Positions 49,096 through 58,216 of a DNA stretch of 64,000 nucleotides are shown piece after piece (within the stretch, counting starts at the first letter, position 1; every line of letters begins with the position of its first letter). The position numbers and the translations under genes are program-made. Location of the stretch: assembly GCA_021414085.1 (NCBI GenBank), contig JAIOPC010000011.1, positions 209,200 through 273,199 of the forward strand, written 5' to 3'. A model generated the notes under the pieces. It was not told where the DNA came from. It saw only the letters and a list, made by a program, of their open reading frames with translations, and did no database searches. This DNA comes from Actinomycetes bacterium (GTDB taxonomy: Bacteria; Actinomycetota; Acidimicrobiia; Acidimicrobiales; Ilumatobacteraceae).

Positions 49096-49569
49096 ATGCG
49101 CGGGCTGGTTCAGCGGGTTACTTCGGCCAGCGTGACTGTCGTTGGGGGAGTCGTTGGGGGAATGGTTGGCGGAACCACCGGCGAGGTCGTTGGCGAGATT
49201 GGCGCAGGGCTGTGCGTGTTGGTCGGCGTGACCCACGACGACACCATCGCCAACGCGCGCAAGTTGGCGGAGAAGATCTGGAACCTGCGCATCCTCGACG
49301 ATGCCGATGGGGTGATGAACCGCAGCGTGGCCGACACCGGCGGGCAGGTGCTGGTCGTCAGCCAGTTCACGCTGTACGGCGATACCAGCGGCGGCCGCCG
49401 CCCCAGCTGGATTGCGGCCGCCAAGCCCGAGCAGGCCGAGCCGATGGTGCAAGCGGTGATCGATCACTTGCGCGCGTTGGGGGCGACGGTGGCTACCGGG
49501 CGATTTCGTACCGAGATGCTGGTGGAAATCAACAACGACGGGCCGGTGACGGTGCTGATTGAGACCTGA
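49096..49569 (+). CDS. dtd: D-aminoacyl-tRNA deacylase
   Basis: A 157-residue Dtd, which removes D-amino acids (and glycine mischarged on tRNA-Ala) from tRNAs. Family motifs are [15 protein letters not shown] at the start, [19 protein letters not shown] near 72, the catalytic [17 protein letters not shown] near 95, and the C-terminal [20 protein letters not shown] with the invariant NxGPVT. After residue 15 it has an insertion of about eight to ten residues built from VGG units, produced by a 12-base tandem repeat (49141-49197). ATG 49096 gives the canonical start. Confidence 0.95.
   Translation: MRGLVQRVTSASVTVVGGVVGGMVGGTTGEVVGEIGAGLCVLVGVTHDDTIANARKLAEKIWNLRILDDADGVMNRSVADTGGQVLVVSQFTLYGDTSGGRRPSWIAAAKPEQAEPMVQAVIDHLRALGATVATGRFRTEMLVEINNDGPVTVLIET
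49141..49197 (+). repeat. 12-base tandem repeat inside dtd
   Basis: Successive 12-base units GTTGGGGGAGTC, GTTGGGGGAATG, GTTGGCGGAACC and ACCGGCGAGGTC, followed by a partial GTTGGCGAG, encode [16 protein letters not shown] and VGE. The reading frame is kept. Replication slippage is the likely origin. Confidence 0.8.
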
Positions 49570-49584
49570 GGAAGTCGGCAGCCG

Positions 49585-50799
49585 GTGAGCTATCTTCGCC
49601 CGATGGCGCTCGCAGAACGACTCTCCAACCTCGGTACCGAGACCGCATTTTCGGTGTCGCTTGCTGCTGCCGACTGGGCTTCGAAGGGCAATCGGGTCTT
49701 CCCGTTCCACCTCGGCGACATCAACCTGCCGACCCCCGCCAACATCGCCGAGGCAATGAACGTCGCCATCGCCGAAGGCAAGACGGGTTACTGCCCGGCC
49801 GCTGGCATCATGCCGCTGCGCGAAGCCCTCGCCAACGATGTCGGCAGTCGCCGCGGCCTGAAGTTCGCTGCTGCCAACGTCGTCGTGCAACCCGGCGGCA
49901 AGCCCGTCATCGGCAAGTTCATCCAGAGCGTGATGAACCCCGGCGAGGGCGTGCTGTACCCCAACCCGGGCTACCCGATCTACGAGAGCATGATCGAGTA
50001 CTACGGCGGCAACAGCCAGGCATACCGCTACGTGCTCACCGACACCGGTTTCGCGATCGATCTCGATCATCTGCGCAGCATCATCACACCCAAGACCCGA
50101 GCGATCATCTACAACAACCTGCAGAATCCGCTCGGGTGCGAGAGTTCGCCCGCAGAGATGCAAGCCATCGCCGACATCGCAATCGAGCACGACCTTGTGG
50201 TGCTGGCCGACGAGGCCTACTTCGAGATGCGCTACTCGGGCAGTAGCTCGTCGATCGCCTCGCTGCCGGGCATGCTCGAGCGCACTGTCATCCTCTACAC
50301 CTTCTCCAAGAAGTTCGCGATGACGGGTTGGCGGCTTGGCGCGGCGATCGCACCGCTTCTGATCGCCGAGAGCATCGCCAAGCTGAACACCAACGACGAG
50401 AGCTGCACCACGCACTTCGTGCAGGCAGCGGGCGTCGCCGGCATCACCGGCCCCGCCGATGGCCCGAAAGCAATCCTCGACGAGTTGCATCGCCGCCGCG
50501 ATGCCGCGTGGGGCGCGCTGGCCAAGATCGACGGTGTCGTCTGCCCAAAGCCCGAGTCGACCTTCTACCTATTCCCCAAGGTCACCGACATCATGGAGCG
50601 GATGGGCTTCGAAGAGGTCGGCGAGTTCGCCACCGCCGCACTGCACAACACCGGGGTTTCATTTTGCACGCGCAAGCACTTCGGTCGACCCCAGCCGGGT
50701 GAGGCCGATCACTTCGTGCGCTTCGCGTACTCGGGCCTGTCGTGCGCCGACATCGAAGAGGGATTGTCGGGGTTGCAGCGCTGGATCGAATCAGCATGA
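49585..50799 (+). CDS. PLP-dependent aminotransferase (fold type I, class I/II)
   Basis: A 404-residue aminotransferase of the aspartate/alanine type. Conserved are LGDINLPTPANIAEAMNVAI near 43, YPNPGYPIYESMIEYYGG near 130, the NNLQNPLG segment near 177 (the usual N-P-x-N-P-T-G is altered), DEAYFEMRYSG near 210 and the PLP lysine in YTFSKKFAMTGWRLG near 242. The final Arg lies in HFVRFAYS near 380. The altered NPLG loop suggests a specificity unlike standard AspAT. GTG 49585 is supported by GAGGAAG ten bases upstream; ATG 49603 is an alternative. The stop overlaps the following dehydrogenase. Confidence 0.9.
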   Translation: MSYLRPMALAERLSNLGTETAFSVSLAAADWASKGNRVFPFHLGDINLPTPANIAEAMNVAIAEGKTGYCPAAGIMPLREALANDVGSRRGLKFAAANVVVQPGGKPVIGKFIQSVMNPGEGVLYPNPGYPIYESMIEYYGGNSQAYRYVLTDTGFAIDLDHLRSIITPKTRAIIYNNLQNPLGCESSPAEMQAIADIAIEHDLVVLADEAYFEMRYSGSSSSIASLPGMLERTVILYTFSKKFAMTGWRLGAAIAPLLIAESIAKLNTNDESCTTHFVQAAGVAGITGPADGPKAILDELHRRRDAAWGALAKIDGVVCPKPESTFYLFPKVTDIMERMGFEEVGEFATAALHNTGVSFCTRKHFGRPQPGEADHFVRFAYSGLSCADIEEGLSGLQRWIESA

Positions 50800-51794
50800 C
50801 GGCGGCCGCCTCGAACGGCGCTGGTCCGCGGATCGCAGTCACCGGTCGCATCCCGCAAGAGGGCCTCGACATGCTGAACGAGGCGGGCCTCGTGGATGCC
50901 TGGGTCTCGTTGGAAGTGCCGACTGTGCAGCAGGTTCACGACATCGTGCACGGCGCGCACGCGGCGGTGACGTTGCTGACCACCAAGGTCGACGATGCAT
51001 TTCTCGATGCTGCCGGCCCGCAACTGAAAGTCGTCGCCAACGTTGCCGTCGGTTACAACAACATCGATGTCGCTGCTTGCGCGGCCCGTGGTGTTATCGC
51101 GACTAACACGCCCGGCGTGCTCACCGAAGCGACTGCCGACATCGCGATGTCGCTGATCCTGATGACCACTCGCCGCCTTGGCGAAGGCGAGCGCGTCATC
51201 CGCAGCCAAACGCCTTGGCAGTGGGGCATGTTCTACATGCTCGGTTCTGGCATCCAGGGCCGCCAGCTGGGCATCGTCGGCATGGGCGATATCGGCTGTG
51301 CGCTCGCACGGCGAGCCAAGGCGTTCGGCATGAAGATCGCGTACTCCAACCGGCGCCCGGTGGCCCCCGCGCTGGAGGCAGAGCTCGGTGCGACGGTGAT
51401 GAGCCTCGACGAGTTGCTGTCCACCAGCGATGTCGTCAGCATCAACTGTCCGTACAACCCGACGACGCACCACCTCATCGGCGCTGCCGAGCTGGCAACA
51501 ATGAAGCCGACCGCCTTCCTGATCAACACCGCGCGCGGTCCGATCGTCGATGAAGCCGCGCTGGCTGCCGCACTGAACAGTGGCGAGATCGCTGGCGCGG
51601 GCCTCGACGTGTTCGAGGAGGAACCGAAGGTTCATCCGCAGCTGCTGCAATGCGAGAACGCGGTGCTGATCCCACACCTCGGTTCGGCGACGCTGGAGAC
51701 TCGGGCGGCAATGGCGCGGCTGGCCGCGCACAACGCAATCAATGTGCTCAGCGGGGGAATTCCGCCGACGCCGATTCCCGTTCCCGCCGGCTGA
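50796..51794 (+). CDS. D-isomer-specific 2-hydroxyacid dehydrogenase (glyoxylate/hydroxypyruvate reductase-like)
   Basis: A 332-residue NAD(P)-dependent dehydrogenase. VVANVAVGYNNIDVAACAAR near 79 is the substrate-side motif, and QLGIVGMGDIGCALARRAKA near 155 binds the cofactor. FLINTARGPIVDEAALAAAL near 241 holds the catalytic Arg, GAGLDVFEEEPKVHPQLL the Glu, and IPHLGSATLETRAAM the His. It fits the glyoxylate reductase/GRHPR type. It is coupled to the aminotransferase (ATGA overlap), so the pair may interconvert an amino acid, its 2-oxoacid and its D-2-hydroxyacid. The 3' end overlaps lnt by 47 bases. Confidence 0.93.
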   Translation: MTAAASNGAGPRIAVTGRIPQEGLDMLNEAGLVDAWVSLEVPTVQQVHDIVHGAHAAVTLLTTKVDDAFLDAAGPQLKVVANVAVGYNNIDVAACAARGVIATNTPGVLTEATADIAMSLILMTTRRLGEGERVIRSQTPWQWGMFYMLGSGIQGRQLGIVGMGDIGCALARRAKAFGMKIAYSNRRPVAPALEAELGATVMSLDELLSTSDVVSINCPYNPTTHHLIGAAELATMKPTAFLINTARGPIVDEAALAAALNSGEIAGAGLDVFEEEPKVHPQLLQCENAVLIPHLGSATLETRAAMARLAAHNAINVLSGGIPPTPIPVPAG

Positions 51795-53403
51795 ACGTTC
51801 CCGAACGCCAGAGCGCCACAGCGAGCAACAGCACCATCAAGGCGACCCACGGCAGGTTGCCAGTGTGGCTGTACCAAGTACGTCCGCTGTACAGATCGAT
51901 CGTGCGCACCAGCACTCGCTCTTCGCTGACGCCCGTGCGTTGGTAGACGTCGCCCTCCGGGGAAATGAACGCACTGAACCCGGTGGGGGAAGCCTGCACC
52001 ACCCAACGGTGCTGCTCGATGGCCCGTAGGCGCGACGCGGCGACTTGTTGGCTTTGCAGCACGGTCCAGGTGTAACTGCTGCCGTTGGTTGGGTTGATGA
52101 TGAACTCGCCGCCGGCCTCGACACCCTCGTTAACCCGGCCTCCAAAGAACACTTCCCACGAGATCACCGTGGAGAGCTTGGTGCCATCGGCAAGTTCGAG
52201 CACGGCCGGACCGGAGCCCGCGACGGCGTCCCGGGGCACGAGGTTCGTCGGCGCGCCGAGCGCTTGCAGGAACCCTCGCCATGGCATGTACTCGCCGAAG
52301 GGAACACGACGCACCTTTTCGTAGCGGCTGATCACGTCGCCCTCGGGGGTAACGATCACCTGCGCGTTCACGAAGTGGTTGCCATCGGAGGTGTCTTCGG
52401 TGATGCCGACCGCGAAAGGGGCGCCGATGCGCGCGGCCTCGGCGCTGACCATCGCCAGCTCGTCGCTGCCCGCGAACTGCACGACATCGATCACGTTCTC
52501 TGGCCACACAACGAGGTCGACGCTGCCCGGTTCAATCTCGGCAGTTGCTTCCAAATGGCGTGCCAGCACGTCGGCAGCTGATGTGTCGATCGCATGCGTG
52601 CCCTGCTCGCCGCCGCCTTGCACAATCGCCACTCTCATTTCACCCACGGAGGTGTCGCTGGCATCGGCAAGTGGTGCGAGCGCGATCCACACCAGAAGTG
52701 CTGCCGCGAGGCCCGCAATCCCGTGCCATTCGCCCTTGCTGGTCACGCCGCGTTTGCGCGCCAGCGCCGGCACCACCGGCGAAGGACCGGCAAGTGCGAA
52801 TCCAATCTGGAACACAAACCATGTCAACAAGATCGCACCGCCGACGCGACCGACCGTCGCGAACGGACCGGAGGCCTGCGCGATCGGCAGGCTGGCCAGT
52901 GGAACCCCTCCGAAAGGAAAACAGAACCTCAAGGCTTCGGCAAGGGTGTGGGCCGCGGGCCGACCGATCACTCGCCAGGGGCCGCGGGGTGCCGCCCACG
53001 CCGCAACGGCGTGGAAACCGGCGAACATTGCGGAGGTCAGCAGGTAGCCGGGAGCGGTCAGGAACCACATCCAACACATACCCGGCAGCAGCCAGGCGGC
53101 GCCGAACAACCAACCGCAGGCGAGGCGTTGGCGGCCCGTTATCGCTTTCTGAATGCCGGTTTCGAACACCGCGATGCCGACGAAGGCGAGCGGCCAAAAA
53201 CCCCACGGCGGCAACGCAGCCGCCACCAGCAAGCCGCCGAGCACGCAGGCCAACGCTCGCCGACTGGGAACAAATCGTCGGAGTTGTAAAGGAAGCGACA
53301 CGAAGCGCCGACGATACAGTGACCCCTCGCCGGCGGGCGTGGATAGGTTGATTGTGATCGCTTCATTACTTTGCGTGGTTTCGGTTGCCGAAACATTGAC
53401 CAC
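51748..53403 (-). CDS. lnt: Apolipoprotein N-acyltransferase-like protein with Ser at the nucleophile position
   Basis: A 551-residue membrane enzyme with six or so helices (about 48-250) followed by a nitrilase-like domain. The triad of Lnt is Glu-Lys-Cys. Here the Glu is in LVVWPENVIDV near 300, the Lys in SRYEKVRRVPFGEYMPWRG near 360, but the expected Cys motif (ICYE or ICWE) reads VISWEVFFGGRV, placing Ser at the nucleophile position. It should N-acylate lipoproteins, of which several occur in this window. Either the serine works, or the protein has another role. GTG 53403 is the only usable start before the first helix. Confidence 0.88.
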   Translation of the reverse strand: MVNVSATETTQSNEAITINLSTPAGEGSLYRRRFVSLPLQLRRFVPSRRALACVLGGLLVAAALPPWGFWPLAFVGIAVFETGIQKAITGRQRLACGWLFGAAWLLPGMCWMWFLTAPGYLLTSAMFAGFHAVAAWAAPRGPWRVIGRPAAHTLAEALRFCFPFGGVPLASLPIAQASGPFATVGRVGGAILLTWFVFQIGFALAGPSPVVPALARKRGVTSKGEWHGIAGLAAALLVWIALAPLADASDTSVGEMRVAIVQGGGEQGTHAIDTSAADVLARHLEATAEIEPGSVDLVVWPENVIDVVQFAGSDELAMVSAEAARIGAPFAVGITEDTSDGNHFVNAQVIVTPEGDVISRYEKVRRVPFGEYMPWRGFLQALGAPTNLVPRDAVAGSGPAVLELADGTKLSTVISWEVFFGGRVNEGVEAGGEFIINPTNGSSYTWTVLQSQQVAASRLRAIEQHRWVVQASPTGFSAFISPEGDVYQRTGVSEERVLVRTIDLYSGRTWYSHTGNLPWVALMVLLLAVALWRSGTFSRRERESASAEFPR

Positions 53404-53469
53404 TCACAGTATTGCAGCACCACTGATTGTCACCTAACGTGGTGGCGGACAAAAGGGGAGGCGGTTCAA

Positions 53470-56061
53470 ATGGCAACGGTTCGAGGGTTCTTAAGGTCTC
53501 GGGTGCGGCATCTGTTCTCGGCCGTGCTTGTCCTCTTGGGTGTGGTGACGATCATCCCGGCCTTCAACGGCGCGGCCACGGCGCATCATGCTGAAGCCAC
53601 CGCAAAGGTCAGCTGCGACGGTGTCATCTCCTGGACCGCGACCGCGTGGGAGGGCTACCCCGACGATCCCAATACGCCCCAAAACGAATACGACCTGTCT
53701 CGCACCAACAGCAACGTGCGCGTGTGGATCGAGATCATCGCTGGCGGCGGCGTCGCCCCGGCCGATCAATCCGGTGCTTTCAACTCGGGCAACGGCTACA
53801 CATTCTCCGGCACCTTCCAATGGCCTGCTGGCGCGACGATTGTCACCCTGAAGGCCGAAGCACTCGCCATCTGGGGCAACGGTGGCGGCGCCGGTAGCGG
53901 CCCATGGCCGGTGTACCTGGAACTGCCAACCGATTGCGAAGGAACGCCCGGCGTCAGCGTCAACCCGCGCTGCGACAACGCGACGGATCACAGCGGCGAC
54001 GGCACGGTTGTCGTGTCGTTCACCAACACCGGCGGTCCGTTCGCTGAGAGCGTGACGTTTAGCGTCGCAGCCTTCGGCGGTCAACCGGCCACAACCGTCA
54101 CAGTCGCGGTCGGCGCAACCGAGACACGCACGTACACCGGACTGCCCGACGGCAGCCACACGATCGGTATCACCCTCAACGGCAAGGACTTCAGCAAGAC
54201 CTTCACGATCGATTGCGATAAGGCATCGCCGAGCACCTCGGCGGTCGCTTCCTGCAACCTCGAGAGCAACGGTCAGATCTTGCTCACGCTGTCCAACGCG
54301 GGCGGCGAGTCGGTGACGTTCACCGTCGTCGGCCCCGACGGCGTCAGCCGCGACTTCACGGTCGACGCCGGCGGTGCTCCAGCCACTTACACCTATCTCG
54401 ACCTCGCCGACGCTGTCTACGTGATCACCATCACGGCCAGCGATGGCACTACCGGTCTCAATCAGACGGTCACTGTCGACTGCGATCACCCGGATCCGAA
54501 GGCGTCGGCAGTTGCTGCCTGCACCGAGAACTTCGACGGTGTCATCACGATCACGCTGTTGAACGCCGGCAACGAGGCGGTCACTTTCAGGGTCACCGAT
54601 CCTCGCAACGGAACGTTCGCCGATGTGCCAGTGGGCGCGGGAGTGTCAGTTCCTTACGTGCTCAGCGGCTTTGCCGACGGTGTCGTTGTCATTCCGATTG
54701 TCGCCAACGGTAAGACGCTGGATGTCACGGTGACTGTCGACTGCGATCCGGTGTTTGACCTACGGGCAATCTGCACCGACGTAACGGCTGAGGATGTCTA
54801 CTGGTACGCAATCAAGAACACCGAGACCACCGATCTGGTGGTCACGTGGGATGGCGGCACGCTCAACGTGCTCGCCGGCACGACTGTCAACATCGCTAGC
54901 ACCGTTGCGCCGCTCTCGCTGAAGTTCAACGGCGTCGAGATCGCGACCGCCGGCGTTAACAGCGACATCTGTAAGCAGACGACCATCTTCGAGAAGAAGC
55001 TGAACGGTCAACCGCCAACCGGTGAGACGTACACGATTCGCGTTTCGCGCCTCGACGACTCCACCTTCTTCGAAGACCTCACCTTCGACCTTGATGCTGG
55101 TGAGACGCTTTCGGTCGATCTGCCATCAACGCTCTTCCCTGACGGTGTCGACTATTTCATCGAGGAACTCGACAACGGCACTGCCAGCAAGAGCATCATC
55201 AACGTGAATGGCACCGGCGGCTCGATCCTCACCGCCTCTGGCCACCTCAACGAGACAATCAGCGTTGTGGTCGTCAACGGTTACGCAGCGATCGAAATCA
55301 ACAAGCAGCTGGTGACGACGCAAGTCATCGCTGGCGGGCAAATCACTTACACGCTGCAGGCCGAGAACACCGGCGGGTTGAACCTTGAAGATGTTGTGAT
55401 CACCGACTTGCTGCCGCCAGCGACAGCGTTCGTTTCGGCGACGGTGCAAGACAACGGCGGAACATGCGCCCTCGTCGACAGCAATCGTCCGCAGCTGCTG
55501 CGCTGTTCGATGACCGCCGACTTGCCGGTCGACGGTTTCACGAAGATCATCACGCTTGTGGTGAAGCTCGACGGCGACGTGGCCGAGAACACGGCGATCG
55601 TCAACCAGTCGATGGTGCAGGGCAACTTCGCAAACGCGGTCCTGAGTGTCGCTGGCGTGAGTCGTCAGATCCACAGCCAGCTGCCCGCAGCCGTTACTCA
55701 GCTCACCTGTCCCGGTCTGCCGGGCGAGGTGTGCGACCTGTCGCCCGTCGTGACCATCACCGTCAGCCACAAGTGCGGTTCCGGAACGACAACGACATCG
55801 CCCGACTGCGGTGGCACAACTACCACCTCAACGACGATTGGTTGCGGTGGGTCCGGAACAACGACCACGTCGAAGAGCTGCGGTGGCACGACCACAACGA
55901 TCAAGACGACCACGACAGTGAGCGGCACGCTGCCAAAGAGCGGTGGCGGCGGCGAGTCGAAGCCGATGCTCTCGATGGCCTTTGGCTTCGGCTGTATCGG
56001 TAGCGCTCTGCTCTTGAGCCGGCCGCGCTTGCCACGCCGCTGGCGGGTAGCAGCTCACTGA
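53470..56061 (+). CDS. Large repeat-containing surface protein with LPKSG sorting signal
   Basis: An 863-residue exported protein. A GGGGAGG ribosome binding site precedes ATG 53470. It has a signal peptide (LFSAVLVLLGVVTIIPAFNG) and an N-terminal domain (about 40-155). Three Ig-like repeats of about 85-90 residues follow, each closing with TFTIDCDK, TVTVDCDH or TVTVDCDP and opening with AVASC, AVAAC or AICT cysteines. Then come a Cna-B-like region (KKLNGQPPTGETYTIRVSRL) and a DUF11 region (IEINKQLVTTQVIAGGQITY, DLLPPATAFVSATV). The C-terminus is a Cys-Gly-Gly/Thr-rich stalk, LPKSG, a hydrophobic helix and a basic tail. The sorting motif has Ser in place of Thr. A sortase lies directly downstream on the other strand. 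Confidence 0.85.
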   Translation: MATVRGFLRSRVRHLFSAVLVLLGVVTIIPAFNGAATAHHAEATAKVSCDGVISWTATAWEGYPDDPNTPQNEYDLSRTNSNVRVWIEIIAGGGVAPADQSGAFNSGNGYTFSGTFQWPAGATIVTLKAEALAIWGNGGGAGSGPWPVYLELPTDCEGTPGVSVNPRCDNATDHSGDGTVVVSFTNTGGPFAESVTFSVAAFGGQPATTVTVAVGATETRTYTGLPDGSHTIGITLNGKDFSKTFTIDCDKASPSTSAVASCNLESNGQILLTLSNAGGESVTFTVVGPDGVSRDFTVDAGGAPATYTYLDLADAVYVITITASDGTTGLNQTVTVDCDHPDPKASAVAACTENFDGVITITLLNAGNEAVTFRVTDPRNGTFADVPVGAGVSVPYVLSGFADGVVVIPIVANGKTLDVTVTVDCDPVFDLRAICTDVTAEDVYWYAIKNTETTDLVVTWDGGTLNVLAGTTVNIASTVAPLSLKFNGVEIATAGVNSDICKQTTIFEKKLNGQPPTGETYTIRVSRLDDSTFFEDLTFDLDAGETLSVDLPSTLFPDGVDYFIEELDNGTASKSIINVNGTGGSILTASGHLNETISVVVVNGYAAIEINKQLVTTQVIAGGQITYTLQAENTGGLNLEDVVITDLLPPATAFVSATVQDNGGTCALVDSNRPQLLRCSMTADLPVDGFTKIITLVVKLDGDVAENTAIVNQSMVQGNFANAVLSVAGVSRQIHSQLPAAVTQLTCPGLPGEVCDLSPVVTITVSHKCGSGTTTTSPDCGGTTTTSTTIGCGGSGTTTTSKSCGGTTTTIKTTTTVSGTLPKSGGGGESKPMLSMAFGFGCIGSALLLSRPRLPRRWRVAAH

Positions 56062-56101
56062 GACTGGAACGTAAGACCTTCCGCTTGAAGGACAATTCAG
56101 T

Positions 56102-56141
56102 GTGTGGCAGTCGGCCGGTGTTTGCTGGTCGGCTGCTACAC
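56102..56141. terminator. Hairpin between convergent surface-protein and sortase genes
   Basis: GTGT-g-GCAGTCGGCC and GGTCGGCTGC-t-ACAC pair (with a few G.U) around a 10-base loop. It lies at the meeting point of the two genes and overlaps the sortase stop codon, consistent with a bidirectional terminator. Confidence 0.5.
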
Positions 56142-56831
56142 GCTGAGTTCTAAGAACACCACGATCCGCTCGCGCGTCGAGCCGACCGGATGGCATGCGA
56201 ACAACGTCGCGGTGTACGCCTCGGTCTGATCGACGATCCAAATCGCATCGGGTGTGACGACCTCAGTGCGCACGACGTGGTACACGAAGCGGCCAGTGTC
56301 GGTGGTGAAGATCACCTCGTCGCCGGGCACCAGCTTCTCGAGGTGGCGAAACGGGCGACCCTTGCTGGTGCGGTGACCACCGACGACGACATTGCCCATC
56401 GCGCCCGGTAGGGCAGTGCCCGGCCAATGGCCAGGGCCTTTGTCGAGGGTGGTGAGCGTGACGCCCTCAAACAACGACTTGTTCAGGTTGATCCGCGGAA
56501 TCTCGATGGTGCCGAGCGCAAGGGATGGTTCTGGGGCGTGCGGCTCGGGCGGCGGCTGCGGCACCGGCAAGCTTGCCGTCTTCGCTTGCGCGGGCGCGGT
56601 GTCTGGTGCGGCTGGGGGCACTGCCGCAGTCGTCGTTGTGGCGAGAGTCGTCGTGACCTCGGCGGTGGTTGTCGGCGCGTTGGTGGTTGTTGCATGCACC
56701 GTTGTCGACGGCGAGGCTTTGCCCGCGACCGGAACCGTGGATTGGCGAACAACCGCCGTCGTGTTCGAGCAGCCCGCCAGCAGGACGGCAACCAGTGCGA
56801 GCGCGCGCCGCCGCGGATTCATGGCGGTCAT
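56136..56831 (-). CDS. Class D/E-type sortase with lipoprotein signal
   Basis: A 231-residue transpeptidase that would join LPXTG-type proteins to the wall. The N-terminus is not a plain membrane anchor but a lipoprotein signal (RRRALALVAVLLAGCS; Cys21), followed by a long Thr/Pro-rich tether to about residue 100. The catalytic residues are His153 (VVVGGHRTSKGRPF), Cys213 (TLFACHPVGSTRERIVVF) and Arg220. The core begins at GTIEIPRINL. The start ATG 56831 overlaps the stop of hemY by four bases, so it is translated with the heme operon. Likely substrates are the LPRTG and LPKSG proteins in this window. Confidence 0.87.
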   Translation of the reverse strand: MTAMNPRRRALALVAVLLAGCSNTTAVVRQSTVPVAGKASPSTTVHATTTNAPTTTAEVTTTLATTTTAAVPPAAPDTAPAQAKTASLPVPQPPPEPHAPEPSLALGTIEIPRINLNKSLFEGVTLTTLDKGPGHWPGTALPGAMGNVVVGGHRTSKGRPFRHLEKLVPGDEVIFTTDTGRFVYHVVRTEVVTPDAIWIVDQTEAYTATLFACHPVGSTRERIVVFLELSV

Positions 56832-58216
56832 TCTGTCAGCGCGCCGCCAGAACTGGCAGCACCCCGACCAGCAGCCCTGGCAGCGGCGAGTTCGCCGGAT
56901 CGAATACATGCGGGCACTCCGATGCCGTGATAACTGGCACCGGCAAGCGTGAGGCCCTCGGGAAGTGCTCGCGTCGCCATCGCCACTAGATCGGCGTGGT
57001 GCGGGCGATATTGAGGAAAAGCGCCCGGCCAGCGCGAGATTCGAACGTCGGTGGGTTGCAACGCGTAGCCGAAGTGGCCGCTGAGCTCGTCGATGGCGGC
57101 GGCCGTGAGTTGCTCGTCGGACAAGTGCAGCACGGGCAGGCCGTCGCGCCCCAGCGACACGCGCAATACGGAGTTGACCCCGCCCCAATGTGCCCACTTC
57201 TGCGAACCGAACGACACGGCCGTTACTAACTGCTGCTTCGGTTTCGGCACTAAATATCCGCTGAGGCCGAAGCGCCCGCGGGGCCACTCGGTCGCCAGCA
57301 CCGCCAAGCTCACGATTGCGACTTCGGCGGTTGGGATCGTTGCGATGGCTTGTGCCGCGTCTGGCGCGGCCGACGAAAGCAATCGTGCCGCGGTTGCCGC
57401 CGGGCAGGCGAGTATCACCGAGTCGAACCGTTCGCCGTTCACGCGCCACCCGCGACCATCGGCGGCTAGCTCGTCGACTGGCGCGTGGATGCGTATGTCG
57501 CCACCGGCCGCCGACACTGCGGCAGCTGTGGCGCTGGTGAGCGTGCCCATGCCGCCGACGGGTGCGTAGAAGATCGGCCCCGTGGCCGCGACCGACCGAG
57601 CGCGCGCCTTTCGTCCGGCCAGCAGCACGCTGCGTGCCGAGTTCGCGAGCTCGGCGATCTGCGGAATTGCGGCCAGGCTGAAGTGATCGGTGTCGGCGGC
57701 GTAGATGCTGCCAACCAATGGGTCGACGAGTCGTAGATGAACCTGATCGCCGAAGCGGGCGCGCACGAATGCACCCAGCGAGTCGGGGGCGGGTGAGGTG
57801 TGTGGGCGCAGCGGCTCGGTAGCGGCGCGCAGCTTGCCGCCCCACGTGAGCAGCGGCGAGCGCGCAAGTGCCAGCACCTCTGTCGGAAGCCCCAGCAGCA
57901 GTCCTTCCGGTATCGGGTGCAGCGCGTCCCACCAGACCGCGGCGCGCGACACGGCAGGCGAGACCAGCTGGTCGCCGAGGCCGACGGCGCGAGCGAGCGC
58001 GGAACCCCACGGCAGGCGAGCCAGGAATGCATCCGGGCCTTCATCAATAGCGGCGTGTCCCGCGAACGGGCTCGTCAGGATTTTGCCACCCACGCGATCG
58101 CTGGCCTCGAACAGAACTACTTCGTGGCCTCCGTCGTGCGACAACGCGGCGTGGGCGGCCGCGAGGCCGGTGATCCCACCGCCGATCACTGCGATTCGTT
58201 GTGCCGCGCCGGTCAT
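56828..58216 (-). CDS. hemY: Coproporphyrinogen/protoporphyrinogen oxidase
   Basis: A 462-residue FAD-dependent oxidase. The dinucleotide motif is IAVIGGGITGLAAAHAAL near residue 9. EASDRVGGKI and IDEGPDAFLARLPWGSALAR follow, then the LVDPLVGSIYAADTDHFSLA region near 165 and a C-terminal GASYHGIGVPACIRSGE motif that closes the FAD site. In Gram-positive bacteria this enzyme (also CgoX) oxidises coproporphyrinogen III to coproporphyrin III. It is coupled by 4-base overlaps to hemH upstream and to a sortase gene downstream. Confidence 0.93.
   Translation of the reverse strand: MTGAAQRIAVIGGGITGLAAAHAALSHDGGHEVVLFEASDRVGGKILTSPFAGHAAIDEGPDAFLARLPWGSALARAVGLGDQLVSPAVSRAAVWWDALHPIPEGLLLGLPTEVLALARSPLLTWGGKLRAATEPLRPHTSPAPDSLGAFVRARFGDQVHLRLVDPLVGSIYAADTDHFSLAAIPQIAELANSARSVLLAGRKARARSVAATGPIFYAPVGGMGTLTSATAAAVSAAGGDIRIHAPVDELAADGRGWRVNGERFDSVILACPAATAARLLSSAAPDAAQAIATIPTAEVAIVSLAVLATEWPRGRFGLSGYLVPKPKQQLVTAVSFGSQKWAHWGGVNSVLRVSLGRDGLPVLHLSDEQLTAAAIDELSGHFGYALQPTDVRISRWPGAFPQYRPHHADLVAMATRALPEGLTLAGASYHGIGVPACIRSGELAAARAAGRGAASSGGALTE

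Noticed and set aside
55780..55925. Thr/Gly-rich short repeats as a CRISPR-like array
   Set aside because: They are in-frame codon repeats (ACNACNACN and TGCGGTGGC) of the stalk of a surface protein; there are no regular spacers and no cas genes.
56832..58010. N-terminal extension of the sortase to 624 residues
   Set aside because: The extension is antisense-like Arg-rich noise within hemY in another frame; the lipobox signal and the ATGA overlap fix the start at 56831.
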